A DNA stretch of 64,000 bases. It comes from UBA8199 sp035358715. Lineage in GTDB: Bacteria > Verrucomicrobiota > Verrucomicrobiia > Limisphaerales > UBA8199. The first letter of the stretch is position 1. Each line of letters starts with the position of its first letter. The notes below the pieces were generated by a model. The model saw only the letters and a program-made list of their open reading frames with translations. It had not been told where the DNA came from and ran no database searches. Positions 26,871-35,739 of the stretch are shown here, one piece after another. A program made the translations under genes and the position numbers. Location of the stretch: assembly GCA_035358715.1 (NCBI GenBank), contig DAOPPX010000004.1, positions 17,076 through 81,075 of the forward strand, written 5' to 3'.

Positions 26871-28220
26871 ATGACTTGCGACAAACGCGCCTTCTCTGTT
26901 TCCGACGAGTTGCGGGCCGGCGGCAGCCGGCACCGATTGCTTCCACTCCTGGCCCTGGGGCTGCTGGCGTTGGGCGGGCCAGCGGCGCGGGCTGACTGGC
27001 CGGAGTTTCGCGGGCCGCGGGGCGACGGCCATGCCGGGGCTCCGGGCGGCACTAAAGCCGTCGGGCTGCCGCTGACTTGGAGCGAAACGAACAACGTCAA
27101 ATGGAAGACGGCGATTCCCCATCGCGGGTGGGCCACCCCGGTGGTGATGGGCGGGCAGGTCTGGCTGACCACGGCGACCGTCGAAGGCAACGACTTCTTC
27201 GCCATCGGCCTGGACGCGGAGACTGGCGCGATCCGCTTCAACGAGAAGGTCTTTCACAGCGATAACCCGGAGCCGCTCGGCAATGGCGCCTCGATGAACT
27301 GCTATGCGACGCCTTCGCCGGTGATCGAGCCGGGCCGGGTCTATGTCCACTTCGGCAGCTTTGGCACGGCCTGTCTCGACACGCGCACCGGCAAGACGCT
27401 GTGGAAGCGAGACGACCTGCCGTGCCGGCATTACCGCGGCCCCGCTTCGTCGCCGGTCGCCTTCGAGAATCTGCTCATCCTGACGTTCGACGGTGCGGAC
27501 CTGCAATACCATGTCGCGCTCGACAAGCAGACCGGCAAGACGGTGTGGAAGACGGCGCGCTCGGTGGCCTGGAACGACGAAAACGAGCCGGGCCAGATGG
27601 CGCGCGAGGGGGACCACCGCAAGGCGCACGGCACGCCGTTGATTATCACCGTGGCGGGCAAGCCTCTGATGCTCAGCGCGGGCGCCAAGGCCGCCTATGG
27701 CTACGACCCGCGGACCGGGCGCGAACTATGGAAGGTCCGCTACAACGACTTCTCCACCGCTCCCCGCCCGCTCTTCGACCGGGGGTTGGCCTTCTTCGTC
27801 ACGGGTCTCCGCGCCAAGGAGCTCTGGGCTGTGAAGACCGACGGTCAGGGCGACGTGACCGATACCGGCGTCGCTTGGAAGTTCACCAAGAACGTCGGCA
27901 TCTACGCCTCGCCCCTCCTCGTGGACGGCCTGATCTACACCGCCGCAGCCGAGAACTACCTCACCTGTGTCGAAGCTGCCACCGGCCAACTCGTCTGGTC
28001 CGAGCGCGTCCCCGGCAAATACGCCGCCTCACCCATCTACGCCGATGGCCGGCTCTACCTGTTCAACCAGCAAGGCACCACCACCGTCATCAAGCCCGGC
28101 CGCATCTTCGAGGTCTTGGCCACCAACTCGCTGGCTGATGGGTTTATGGCGTCGCCGGCCGTGTCCGGCAAGGCGTTTTACCTCAGAACCAAGACGCACC
28201 TCTACCGGGTTGAATTGTAG
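26871..28220 (+). CDS. Exported PQQ-like beta-propeller protein
   Basis: A 449-residue protein from ATG 26871. A long signal segment (LLPLLALGLLALGGPAARA) is followed by WPEFRGPRGDGHAG, the typical opening of PVC PQQ-like repeat proteins. Blade motifs recur through the body: LDAETGAIRF, LDTRTGKTLWKRD, LDKQTGKTVWKT, YDPRTGRELWKV, VEAATGQLVWSE. This pattern indicates an 8-bladed quinoprotein-like propeller, but the Asp/Glu metal site of alcohol dehydrogenases was not identified, so it may be a structural or binding protein. Location: periplasm or cell surface. Confidence 0.85.
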   Translation: MTCDKRAFSVSDELRAGGSRHRLLPLLALGLLALGGPAARADWPEFRGPRGDGHAGAPGGTKAVGLPLTWSETNNVKWKTAIPHRGWATPVVMGGQVWLTTATVEGNDFFAIGLDAETGAIRFNEKVFHSDNPEPLGNGASMNCYATPSPVIEPGRVYVHFGSFGTACLDTRTGKTLWKRDDLPCRHYRGPASSPVAFENLLILTFDGADLQYHVALDKQTGKTVWKTARSVAWNDENEPGQMAREGDHRKAHGTPLIITVAGKPLMLSAGAKAAYGYDPRTGRELWKVRYNDFSTAPRPLFDRGLAFFVTGLRAKELWAVKTDGQGDVTDTGVAWKFTKNVGIYASPLLVDGLIYTAAAENYLTCVEAATGQLVWSERVPGKYAASPIYADGRLYLFNQQGTTTVIKPGRIFEVLATNSLADGFMASPAVSGKAFYLRTKTHLYRVEL

Positions 28221-28279
28221 GCCGCAGTCGGCTCGCCATGCGGCGCGGGTCGGCGATGGGGAGTGCTACAGCGGCCGGC

Positions 28280-29674
28280 TCACGCCAGCCAGGGCTCCCG
28301 TCGCGCGCGGGCGAGCAGGCGATTCGCCTCCGCATCGTCCGGGAAGATTTCGCGCGCCGGGTCCCAGCGCAGGCTGCGCCCGAGCTGATATGACAGGGCC
28401 ACCAGGTGTCCCAGCGAAGCCGAGCGATGGCCGATCTCCTCATGGGAACTCGGCTGGCCGGCCGAACGAATGCACTCGAACCAGTTCGCGTGGTGATTGT
28501 TCGCGCCGATGTTCACCTGGCGGGTTTTCAGGCCCGCCTCGCGCAGGACCTCTTCCGGGCCGCCCTCCACTGGCCCGCTGCCGGACATGGAGGTGATCCA
28601 GCCGCGCTCGCCGACAAACACGCCGCCGAACAGCCCCTCGAGCCGCGCCCCGGCGGGAACCGCGTGGTAGAGTTGCTTCACTTGCCCCCAATGCTCCACG
28701 TGATGCAGCAGCACGCCGTTGGCGTAGCGGCAGGTGAGAGTGGGAAACTGTCCGCTCGACGGGTGTAGAATCTCCACCGGGCCGCTCGTCTCCATGCCGA
28801 TGGCGTATTGGATCACATCCGCCGCGTGCGAATGGTAGTTCGTGATTGCGGCCGCGCCGAAGGCGTCGCAGAACGTCCAGGGCACCACGCCGGGGATCGG
28901 GTTGCGGTGGTAAGCCGCGTTGTAGAAATGCCACGGCGCGGGGCCGACCCACAAATCCCAGTCGAGTCCCTCGGGGGTGGGCTCGGACGGTAGCGCCGGA
29001 TCGAGCGGTATGTAAGACTCACCCAGTGTGGGGACGGTGAGTTTCATCCAGGGGGTGAAGACGGACTTCACCTTGCCCAGTCCGCCCTCGCGCACGAATC
29101 TGCACACCTGGCGGATGCTGGGAATCGAGCGGTATTGGGTGCCGGTCTGAAAAACGCGCGCGTAGCGGCGGGTAGTGTCCACCATCTCGCGCCCTTCGCG
29201 GATGGTGAGCGAAACGGGCTTCTCGCAATAGACGTGCTTGCCCGCCTGCGCGGCGTGAATGGCCTGCAGCGCGTGCCAATGGTCCGGCGTTGCGATGACC
29301 ACTCCGTCAATGTCCGGTCGCGCCAGCAGTTCCCGGTAGTCGTTGAGGGCCGCGCAGCCTCGGAACGAGCCGGCCGAGCGCCGGGCGGCGCAGATTTCGT
29401 CCACCCGCTGCGCGCCGCCCTCCCGCCGGGCGCGGTCCACATCGCACACAGCGAGCAGTTGGGTCTGCGGATGTCCGGCCAGGATGCGCAGATGCCCGCT
29501 GCCCATCGCGCCGAGGCCGATCAGCCCGACATTGAGCCGCTCGCTGGGCGCGGCCACGCCGTTTTGGCCCCTGACAGAGGCTGGAATAATCCAGGGCACC
29601 GTCAGGAGCGACGCAGCGCCTGCGCGCGCCAGGAAGGCGCGGCGCGTCAAACCCGGTTGGTGAGGTGTTGGCAT
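28280..29674 (-). CDS. Gfo/Idh/MocA family oxidoreductase with Tat signal
   Basis: A 464-residue protein. The Tat motif LTRRAFLARAGAASLL precedes a Rossmann domain (LNVGLIGLGAMGSGHLRIL) with the family's EKPVSLTIREGREM segment, whose Lys is usually catalytic. The C-terminal dehydrogenase domain includes NYHSHAADVIQYAIGM and ends in a hydrophobic, Arg-rich tail. Members oxidise or rearrange sugars and inositols with bound NAD(P); secreted forms are frequent in PVC bacteria. It lies 7 bases downstream of the ThuA/isomerase gene on the same strand, so both probably handle one sugar-derived substrate. Confidence 0.88.
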   Translation of the reverse strand: MPTPHQPGLTRRAFLARAGAASLLTVPWIIPASVRGQNGVAAPSERLNVGLIGLGAMGSGHLRILAGHPQTQLLAVCDVDRARREGGAQRVDEICAARRSAGSFRGCAALNDYRELLARPDIDGVVIATPDHWHALQAIHAAQAGKHVYCEKPVSLTIREGREMVDTTRRYARVFQTGTQYRSIPSIRQVCRFVREGGLGKVKSVFTPWMKLTVPTLGESYIPLDPALPSEPTPEGLDWDLWVGPAPWHFYNAAYHRNPIPGVVPWTFCDAFGAAAITNYHSHAADVIQYAIGMETSGPVEILHPSSGQFPTLTCRYANGVLLHHVEHWGQVKQLYHAVPAGARLEGLFGGVFVGERGWITSMSGSGPVEGGPEEVLREAGLKTRQVNIGANNHHANWFECIRSAGQPSSHEEIGHRSASLGHLVALSYQLGRSLRWDPAREIFPDDAEANRLLARARREPWLA

Positions 29675-29681
29675 AGGGTGA

Positions 29682-31466
29682 CTATCCTCCGTGGGCCAGG
29701 TCCAGGCTGACCCGGTTGAAGAACGCGATGCACTTGGCGATGTCCGGCATGGATTCGAGCCAGTTGTAGGAATACTCCAGCCCGAACATCGTGGGCCGGA
29801 TGCCCAGCCGGTGAATCTCCTTGAGCAACGCCGCGGTATTCCCGGCGCCGGTGCCCCACGGCACGTCGTGGCCGTCTGCGCCGCGCGCGTTCAGATCGTG
29901 CACCTGGAGCGTCAGCAGGCGGTCCTTCAGTTGCCGCACACCCGCGATGGGATCAATGCCGGCCCGCATCCAGTAGCCAAGATCAGCACAGGCGCCGAGG
30001 CGTTTGCTCCGGCCCTCGCACGCCTTCAAGATGCCCGCCGGGCTCCAATAGACGGGAGAAGCCTGCGGATCGTGGTTGTGCAAAGCCACTTTGATGTCGT
30101 AGGCGTCGCAGAACTTCTCGATCGTGCCGAGCGCCTCGGGCTTCGGCTCGGACATGAACGTCTCGATGCCGATCCGGCGGCCGAACTCGAACACCTTCCG
30201 GCAGCCGGCTTCGTCTCCCGGAATGTCCTGGATGTAGTAGGTGAGCAGGCGCACGCCCGCAGCGTCCAGCTTGAGCCGGATTTGCCGCAGCTCATCATCG
30301 GAAAGCCCCGGCTCGAAGTTCTTCGCGACACCGCCGCCCACCTTCTGGAAGCTCAGCCCGCCCATGAAAGGCACGCCCAGCGCAGCGGTCTTCTCAATCG
30401 CCTCGAAGAGCGAGAACTTGTGGAACGTGTAGGCCTCGATGCCAAGCCGCCAGCCGAGCTTCTCCTGCGCGCGGATGGCCGGCGTCAGCATCGCGCTGGG
30501 GATGGTTGGCGCCGGAAGATCGCCGAGGATGAACTGGGCCGCGGCCAGGTAGAACGGCAGCAGCTTCGGGTCGCGGAACACGCCCGGGTGATGAGCGATG
30601 GTGCAGTAGAACGTCCGTCCGCGGCCGTAATTGCGCACCCACGCCAGCGCGAAGTCGTTGTCGGCTCGCTCCGGCGGACGGCCCTGGAGGTCGGTCTTGT
30701 CGGTGTCAATGCTCATCAGCACGCGGACGCGCCGGCGCGAGTAGGGATCATGCACGCGGAAGAACTCGTCCCGGTAGTCGAAGCCCCGGCCGCCGAATCC
30801 CTGGTTGAGCGGATGCTCCGGATCATCGAGCTTGATGAAGACATGCTCGTCGTTCGCCCGGTGATTCGCCCCCCGCCCGCCGATCATCAAGCCAAACTCG
30901 GGCCAATCCTCGACTGCCCCCGGCCATTGGGTGAAGGCGACCGAGGTCCCATGCACCCCCATCATGCCCCCGCCGGCATATACAAACCCGACGAGGCTTT
31001 GCCGCAGCGCCGCGTCGGTGAAGAGGTTGCCGACGCAGTTGTTGAAGAAGACGCCGTCGAACTGGCGCAGGCTTTCGGGCCGGAACACCTCCGGGTCACG
31101 GCTCACCACCGTCTCGAAGGCCCCGGTCTTTCGTCCCATCAACTCGAACGCAAGATTCGCCGTTGGGATGGAGCCGTGCCCGCCGTAGTTCACGTTCCGG
31201 TCAAAGATGAGCAGTCTGCGTGGCTTGAGCGGCCGCGCCGGGGCGCGCGCCGGCAGGGCCGATTCGATCAGGCCACGCTCGCTGCCGGCATCTGGTGCCG
31301 CCGCCGCCCGGAGGACAGCGGGGCCGCAGCCGAGCGCGAGCGCATGGGTGGCGGCGCGTGCGAGAAAGGCGCGGCGCGTCAACTTGCACGCGGCATGGTC
31401 TGGGAGGGTGGCAACAGGACTGTCGTTTGGGCACGTATGCGGCATCGTCGCGAGGATTGTGCGCAT
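29682..31466 (-). CDS. ThuA domain - sugar isomerase/epimerase TIM-barrel fusion, Tat signal
   Basis: A 594-residue protein. A Tat-type leader (LTRRAFLARAATHALALG) is followed by a ThuA-like trehalose-utilisation domain at residues ~85-330 (DGVFFNNCVGN, GGGMMGVHGTSVAF, RVHDPYSRRRVRVLM, AIAHHPGVF as TIAHHPGVF). The C-terminal half is an AP-endonuclease-2-type sugar phosphate isomerase/epimerase barrel (GWRLGIEAYTFHKFS, LHNHDPQ, CADLGYWMRAG, QVHDLNARG), with its metal ligands evident as Glu, Asp and His. The two domains are usually separate genes. The gene is translationally close to the Gfo/Idh/MocA gene. Role: sugar catabolism in the periplasm, substrate unknown. Confidence 0.82.
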   Translation of the reverse strand: MRTILATMPHTCPNDSPVATLPDHAACKLTRRAFLARAATHALALGCGPAVLRAAAAPDAGSERGLIESALPARAPARPLKPRRLLIFDRNVNYGGHGSIPTANLAFELMGRKTGAFETVVSRDPEVFRPESLRQFDGVFFNNCVGNLFTDAALRQSLVGFVYAGGGMMGVHGTSVAFTQWPGAVEDWPEFGLMIGGRGANHRANDEHVFIKLDDPEHPLNQGFGGRGFDYRDEFFRVHDPYSRRRVRVLMSIDTDKTDLQGRPPERADNDFALAWVRNYGRGRTFYCTIAHHPGVFRDPKLLPFYLAAAQFILGDLPAPTIPSAMLTPAIRAQEKLGWRLGIEAYTFHKFSLFEAIEKTAALGVPFMGGLSFQKVGGGVAKNFEPGLSDDELRQIRLKLDAAGVRLLTYYIQDIPGDEAGCRKVFEFGRRIGIETFMSEPKPEALGTIEKFCDAYDIKVALHNHDPQASPVYWSPAGILKACEGRSKRLGACADLGYWMRAGIDPIAGVRQLKDRLLTLQVHDLNARGADGHDVPWGTGAGNTAALLKEIHRLGIRPTMFGLEYSYNWLESMPDIAKCIAFFNRVSLDLAHGG

Positions 31467-31580
31467 GAGCCGCCCCGGGTCAAGCCCAAGGCGCAGAATC
31501 GTCTCGGCGCAGGCAACCCGGGGGCCAGGTCAGGGGGCCGGCCCTTCCGTCAAATCCTTGTCTTGCTGGCCAGTGCCTTG

Positions 31581-31597
31581 TGTCCCGAATTGGGACA
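31581..31597. promoter_or_regulatory. Operator-like palindrome TGTCCC-N5-GGGACA
   Basis: TGTCCCGAATTGGGACA is a perfect 6-base inverted repeat around GAATT. It sits in the 352-base divergent spacer between the ThuA-fusion gene (start 115 bases away) and the NarL-type regulator (start 222 bases away). Size and symmetry fit a dimeric regulator site. No other feature is seen in the 31467-31818 spacer. Confidence 0.4.
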
Positions 31598-31818
31598 ATC
31601 GTGCAGGCGTGGGGCCGCCGTTTCACGCTGCCAATGCGTGTCCGTCGTCTTGGGCCGGTAATTGGCGCATAAACTGCGGTCGAAAGGACGAATCTGCATG
31701 CCGTCCAGGCTTGTTGCCGGACGGGGAAGGCGAGCGGCAAACTTGGGCCACTAGCCTTGCTCGGGGTTCCGTTGATTCCCGAGGCGGAAGCCCTGGCCAG
31801 GAACTAACTGTAATTACT

Positions 31819-32505
31819 ATGGCTCATGCCAAACAGAATCAGGTCAAGGACAACCGGAAACGGGTTCTCCTGGTGGACGACCACGCCGTTGTCCGCTTCG
31901 GCATCGCGCAGCTTGTGAACCAGCAGAGCGACCTCGTCGTTTGCGGAGAAGAGGAAGACGCCGCGAATGCGCTGAGTGCCATTGACCGGCTCAAGCCCGA
32001 CCTTGTAATCGCGGACATTTCCCTCAAAGACAGCAGCGGCCTGGAGTTGATGCGCAACATCAGGGCACAATACTCCGGGCTGCCGGTGCTGGTCGTCAGC
32101 GCGCACGATGAGTCTATCTATGCTGAGATTGCGTTTCGCGCGGGCGCGCTTGGCTACCTGATGAAGTCCGACGCGCTGGAGAAAGTCCTGACCGCCATTC
32201 GCCGCGTGCTGAGCGGCAACGTATATGTGAGCGACACGCTCGCTGCCAGGTTGCTGCAGCAGCAAGTCCGCGGAGCGAAGAACATCCAGGAGTCGCCCGT
32301 GGAAGGGCTGAGCGACCGGGAACTCGAGGTCTTTCAGCTTATCGGCCAATGGAAGAAGACCAAGGAAATCGCGCGGGCGCTGCATCTGAGCATCAAGACT
32401 ATCGAGTATTACCGCGAGCAGATTAAGCAAAAGCTTGACGTGAAGGGCGCATCGGAACTCACCCAATACGCCACCGCCTGGGTGCAGCGCGAAAACCCGA
32501 CCTGA
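31819..32505 (+). CDS. NarL/FixJ-type response regulator
   Basis: A 228-residue transcription regulator. The receiver domain (RVLLVDDHAVVRFGIAQL) has the phosphoacceptor Asp66 in VIADISLKDSSG, Ser/Thr in LVVSAH and Lys in GYLMKSD. The C-terminal LuxR-type helix-turn-helix is VEGLSDRELEVFQLIGQWKKTKEIA...LHLSIKTIEYYREQIKQKL. The ATG at 31819 is the natural start; upstream in-frame translation overlaps the divergent gene. No histidine kinase is adjacent, so its partner lies elsewhere. The nearby palindrome at 31581-31597 may be its own or another operator. Confidence 0.9.
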   Translation: MAHAKQNQVKDNRKRVLLVDDHAVVRFGIAQLVNQQSDLVVCGEEEDAANALSAIDRLKPDLVIADISLKDSSGLELMRNIRAQYSGLPVLVVSAHDESIYAEIAFRAGALGYLMKSDALEKVLTAIRRVLSGNVYVSDTLAARLLQQQVRGAKNIQESPVEGLSDRELEVFQLIGQWKKTKEIARALHLSIKTIEYYREQIKQKLDVKGASELTQYATAWVQRENPT

Positions 32506-32667
32506 GTCCCGGGTCGCCTGCTGTCCTGCCTTGATCCGCCGTCGGTTCGGCGCTCGGTTTGCACGTTCCGGCCTGCCTGCCTGTGGCCTGGGCCGCGCCG
32601 GCCTGTCGTCCAACGCGCGCCCTTGACTTTGGCCCGCGGACTTTGGAAGTTGGATTAAAGACGCACA

Positions 32668-32907
32668 ATGATGCCTTTGTACGAATACGAAGTCTGCGAG
32701 GGAGGTTGCGTGGTGTGTGGCGGCAAGTTCACACTGCGGCGGCCGCTGTCCGCCGCGCCCTTGACCCAATGCCCGGCATGCAAGAAGCCGGTCCGCCGCG
32801 TTTGGTCCACCTTCAATTCGCCGAAGAAGGTCTCGATTTCAGACGCGAAGAAGGCCGGTTTCACCGTGCTGAAGCGCGTCAACAAGGGCGAATACGAGCG
32901 CCAATAA
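32668..32907 (+). CDS. FmdB-family zinc ribbon protein
   Basis: A 79-residue protein. It starts MMPLYEYEVCEGGCVVCGG (ATG 32668, or the immediately following ATG) and has the second pair in TQCPACKKPVRR, giving four Cys for one zinc. The C terminus is basic and rich in Lys/Arg. The family was named for a formamidase regulator, but members are general small zinc ribbons of unclear role. It lies between the response regulator and panD. Confidence 0.82.
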   Translation: MMPLYEYEVCEGGCVVCGGKFTLRRPLSAAPLTQCPACKKPVRRVWSTFNSPKKVSISDAKKAGFTVLKRVNKGEYERQ

Positions 32908-33029
32908 CCTCCCGTCCCGCCCGAAACCGGCGCGTCCGCCCGAGAGGGGGAAGCGGATTTACATTCCCGCTGCCCAATTCTATATTGCGCGTGAAGCCGG
33001 CCGGGAATTTCAGGCCGAGCGGCAAGCTT

Positions 33030-33392
33030 ATGCTGGTGCATGTGTTAAAGTCGAAGATCCACCGCGCGCAGGTGACTGCGGGCGACGTGAACTATGAAGG
33101 CAGCCTGGGCATCGCCCGGGACCTGATGGACAAAGCGGGGCTGGTGCCTTACGAGAGAATCCTCTGCGGCAACATGGCCAATGGCGAGCGGTTCGAGACC
33201 TACGCCATTGCCGCCGAGCCCGGCTCTGGCCAGATCGTCCTCAACGGCGCCACCGCCCGGCTCGGCAAACCAGGCGACCGGCTCACGATTCTGAGCTTCA
33301 CCGAGTTGGAAGCTGCGGAGGCCAAATCCTGGAAACCCCGTGTTATCGTGCTTGGGGAGGAGAATAAGATCGTGAGCGAGCGCGGCCTCTGA
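33030..33392 (+). CDS. panD: Aspartate 1-decarboxylase (pyruvoyl type)
   Basis: A 120-residue proenzyme. It cleaves itself at Gly24-Ser25 (YEGS), producing the pyruvoyl group that decarboxylates aspartate to beta-alanine for pantothenate and CoA. Family residues are present: the start KSKIHRAQVT, Lys9, Tyr22, Arg54-like region and NGATARLGKPGDRLTILSF. I chose ATG 33030, as all upstream in-frame translation is non-homologous. Length and cleavage site are normal. Confidence 0.96.
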   Translation: MLVHVLKSKIHRAQVTAGDVNYEGSLGIARDLMDKAGLVPYERILCGNMANGERFETYAIAAEPGSGQIVLNGATARLGKPGDRLTILSFTELEAAEAKSWKPRVIVLGEENKIVSERGL

Positions 33393-33589
33393 TCCCGGCG
33401 ACCAGTCATCCCGTGATCCCGCAGCTTTAACCAACGCGATGGCCCATCCTGAGACCGGGCAGCCCTCGCGGGTGGCAACCGGCCCCCTGCCAGGTCCGCG
33501 CGACAAGGGGCTGCCGAGCCTGCTTCGCCCGAAAAAAGGCTTTTCTATTTGCCACTGGCGGGGTATGTAGGATGTTGTACTAGCGCATG

Positions 33590-33605
33590 TGGCAATGAAA
33601 TTGAA
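33590..33605 (+). promoter_or_regulatory. Weak sigma-54-like promoter candidate upstream of hydrogenase operon
   Basis: TGGCAA-TGAAA-TTGAA matches 9 of 11 fixed positions of the sigma-54 consensus TGGCAC-N5-TTGCA with correct spacing, but the important -12 C is A. It lies ~107 bases upstream of the operon start. The 33393-33711 spacer also holds TGCCAC/GTGGCA complementary blocks (33550-33594) and a GC-rich foldable segment (33620-33700), none matching a riboswitch I know. Confidence 0.22.
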
Positions 33606-33711
33606 GAGGCAATCCGAATGCGGTCAGGGGCTCCGGCTGTCCGGAAGTGGAGACGCTAAGGGACGCCGGCTGGCCAGGTAGTGAAAGGCCCGCCCTGACT
33701 GATTAGCACAC

Positions 33712-35739
33712 ATGGCGCACAAACTAACCACATGCACCTTCTGCGGGGTGGGGTGCGGGGTTTACCTCGAAGCGGTCGGCAACCAGATTGTGGGAGCCTA
33801 TCCCAGCATGTCGCATCCGGCCAACGAGGGGCGGATTTGCCTGCGCGGCTGGCATGTGCATGAGGTGGCGAGCTCGCCCGACCGGCTGAAACGCCCGCTG
33901 CTCAAGAAGGGCGGCCAGTTTCAGGAAGTGTCGTGGGAGGAGGCGCTCGGGTTCATCGCCGGCCGCATGAAGGAGATTCGCGCTCGGCACGGCGCGGAGG
34001 CATTCGCCTTCCTCAACTCGCCGCGCTGCTCCAACGAGGAAGCTTACCTGTTGCAGAAACTGGCCCGGGCGGTCGTCGGTACCAACAACGTGGATCACGG
34101 CACCGGGGTTTACTGCAATAACTCCATCAATGTGCTGCTCGACATGCTGGGCGTGCCGGCCACAACCAACTCGATTGGGGAGCTGGCTCGCAGCGAAGTG
34201 ATCGTCGTGGACGGCGTGGACCTGGCGCGCCAACTGCCGACCATCGGCGGAGTGGTCATCCGGGCCAAACTGGCCGGGGCGAAGCTCGTGGTCATTGACA
34301 GCCGGCGCCACCGGGTGGCGGAGAGCGCGGACCTCTTCCTGCAACTCAAGCCCGGCACCGAGCCCACCCTCTACGGGGCAATGGCGAAGGTGATCGTGGA
34401 TCACGGGCTGATGAACCAGCCATTCATCAAGGCCCATTGCCGCGGCTACGAGCAGTTTCTGGCGCGGGTGCGCGACTATGATTTGCTGGCGTCGGCAGAG
34501 GCCTGCGGGGTGGCCGCGGAACTGATCGAGGCAGCGGCCCTGGCCTATGCCCGTGCCCACTCGGCTGCCATTCTGTATTCGACAGGCATTGAAGCCCTCG
34601 ACGCCGAACCGGTGCAGGCCATCGTGAACCTGGCCCTCCTGGCGGGCCAAATCGGACGGGAAGGCGCCGGCATCTTCGCGCTGACTGAGCACAACAACCT
34701 GCAAGGGGTCTGCGACATGGGCATGTTGCCCGACCGGTTGCCCGGCTATCGCAACGTCGGCAGCGAGGCCGCCCGCGCGGAATTGGGGAAGGTCTGGCAA
34801 GCCGAACTGCCGGCCGCGCCCGGCCTTGCCTCGCGCTCCATTTTCAGCGACCGCGGCGCCGGCCGTGTCCGCGCGGTCTGGCTCTGCCGCTATGACCCGG
34901 TCAGCTCCGCGTTCTTCGGGGATGCCGCCAACGCGCTCGATCAGTGCGAGCTGGTCGTGGCGCAGCACCTGTTCCTGACCGAGACCGCCCGCCATGCCCA
35001 CGTGGTATTGCCGACCACCGCCTTTGGAGAGGAGCGTGTGACTTTCACCAACACCGAGCGCCGGATCCAGCTCGCCGAGCAGATTATCGAACCGTTGCCC
35101 GGCACGACGCCTGCCTGGCAGCAGTTGACCCGGGTGGCGCGAGACCTGGGAGCCGATTGGCGCTACGAGTCGGCAGCCGACGTGATGGACGAGATTGGCA
35201 GGGTGGTCCCGTTCTACAGCGGCGCCAACTACCCCAACCTGGCGGCTGAATACGGCCGGCAATGGCCTTGCAGCAAGGACCGGCCGCTCGGCACGCGCTA
35301 CCTCTTTGCGGAAGGCCTGCCGGAGCAGGGGTTCAAGTTCGCCCCCATCGCCAGGCGCCCGCAAGCGGCCGTCGCTTCGGCGGAGTATCCCCTCACGCTG
35401 GTTTTCGGCCACTCGCTCTACTACTGGAACCAGAGCGTGCTAATCAAACACAGCGAGACCCTGAAGCGCGAATACCGCATCCTGCTGCTCGATTACCCGG
35501 AAGGCTTTGTCGAAATGAACCCTGCCGACGCCAAGCAGGCCGGCATCCGCGACGGGGAGAAAGTCCGGTTGTCGGCGGCCGGCGGTTCGGCGGTCATCAA
35601 CGCCCGGGTCACCCCCGAGGTGCGCAGCGGGACGGTCTATGTGCCGTATTTTGTGCGCCAGGTGCAGCAGCAGGTTTGCGGCTCGGCGGAGAGCGGCGTC
35701 CAGCTCATCCCGGCGCGCGTGGCGAAGGAGCTCGCATGA
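33712..35739 (+). CDS. FdhF-family molybdopterin oxidoreductase lacking formate active-site residues
   Basis: A 675-residue protein similar over its whole length to formate dehydrogenase H. It has an N-terminal [4Fe-4S] site (Cys8, 11, 15, 43), a molybdopterin-binding core and a C-terminal dinucleotide-binding domain. Against E. coli FdhF, the segment after VGTNNVD aligns without gaps, and the key positions differ: Sec140 is Tyr134, His141 is Cys135, and Arg333 is Thr325. No in-frame TGA is present. Formate oxidation by the known mechanism is therefore unlikely; Cys135 might ligate the metal one residue out of register. It starts a tightly packed operon (next ATG overlaps its stop), so it probably serves as an electron-transfer or novel oxidoreductase subunit of the hydrogenase complex. 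Confidence 0.85.
   Translation: MAHKLTTCTFCGVGCGVYLEAVGNQIVGAYPSMSHPANEGRICLRGWHVHEVASSPDRLKRPLLKKGGQFQEVSWEEALGFIAGRMKEIRARHGAEAFAFLNSPRCSNEEAYLLQKLARAVVGTNNVDHGTGVYCNNSINVLLDMLGVPATTNSIGELARSEVIVVDGVDLARQLPTIGGVVIRAKLAGAKLVVIDSRRHRVAESADLFLQLKPGTEPTLYGAMAKVIVDHGLMNQPFIKAHCRGYEQFLARVRDYDLLASAEACGVAAELIEAAALAYARAHSAAILYSTGIEALDAEPVQAIVNLALLAGQIGREGAGIFALTEHNNLQGVCDMGMLPDRLPGYRNVGSEAARAELGKVWQAELPAAPGLASRSIFSDRGAGRVRAVWLCRYDPVSSAFFGDAANALDQCELVVAQHLFLTETARHAHVVLPTTAFGEERVTFTNTERRIQLAEQIIEPLPGTTPAWQQLTRVARDLGADWRYESAADVMDEIGRVVPFYSGANYPNLAAEYGRQWPCSKDRPLGTRYLFAEGLPEQGFKFAPIARRPQAAVASAEYPLTLVFGHSLYYWNQSVLIKHSETLKREYRILLLDYPEGFVEMNPADAKQAGIRDGEKVRLSAAGGSAVINARVTPEVRSGTVYVPYFVRQVQQQVCGSAESGVQLIPARVAKELA

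Noticed and set aside
33393..33711. Molybdenum-cofactor or cobalamin riboswitch
   Set aside because: Short similar words occur, but the conserved cores of these classes could not be aligned.
33724..35412. 562-codon open frame opposite the FdhF-like gene
   Set aside because: No recognisable domain; explained by codon bias on the real coding strand.
33712..35739. Selenocysteine in the FdhF-like protein
   Set aside because: The codon at the Sec position is TAC (Tyr) and there is no in-frame TGA; no SECIS-like element was apparent.
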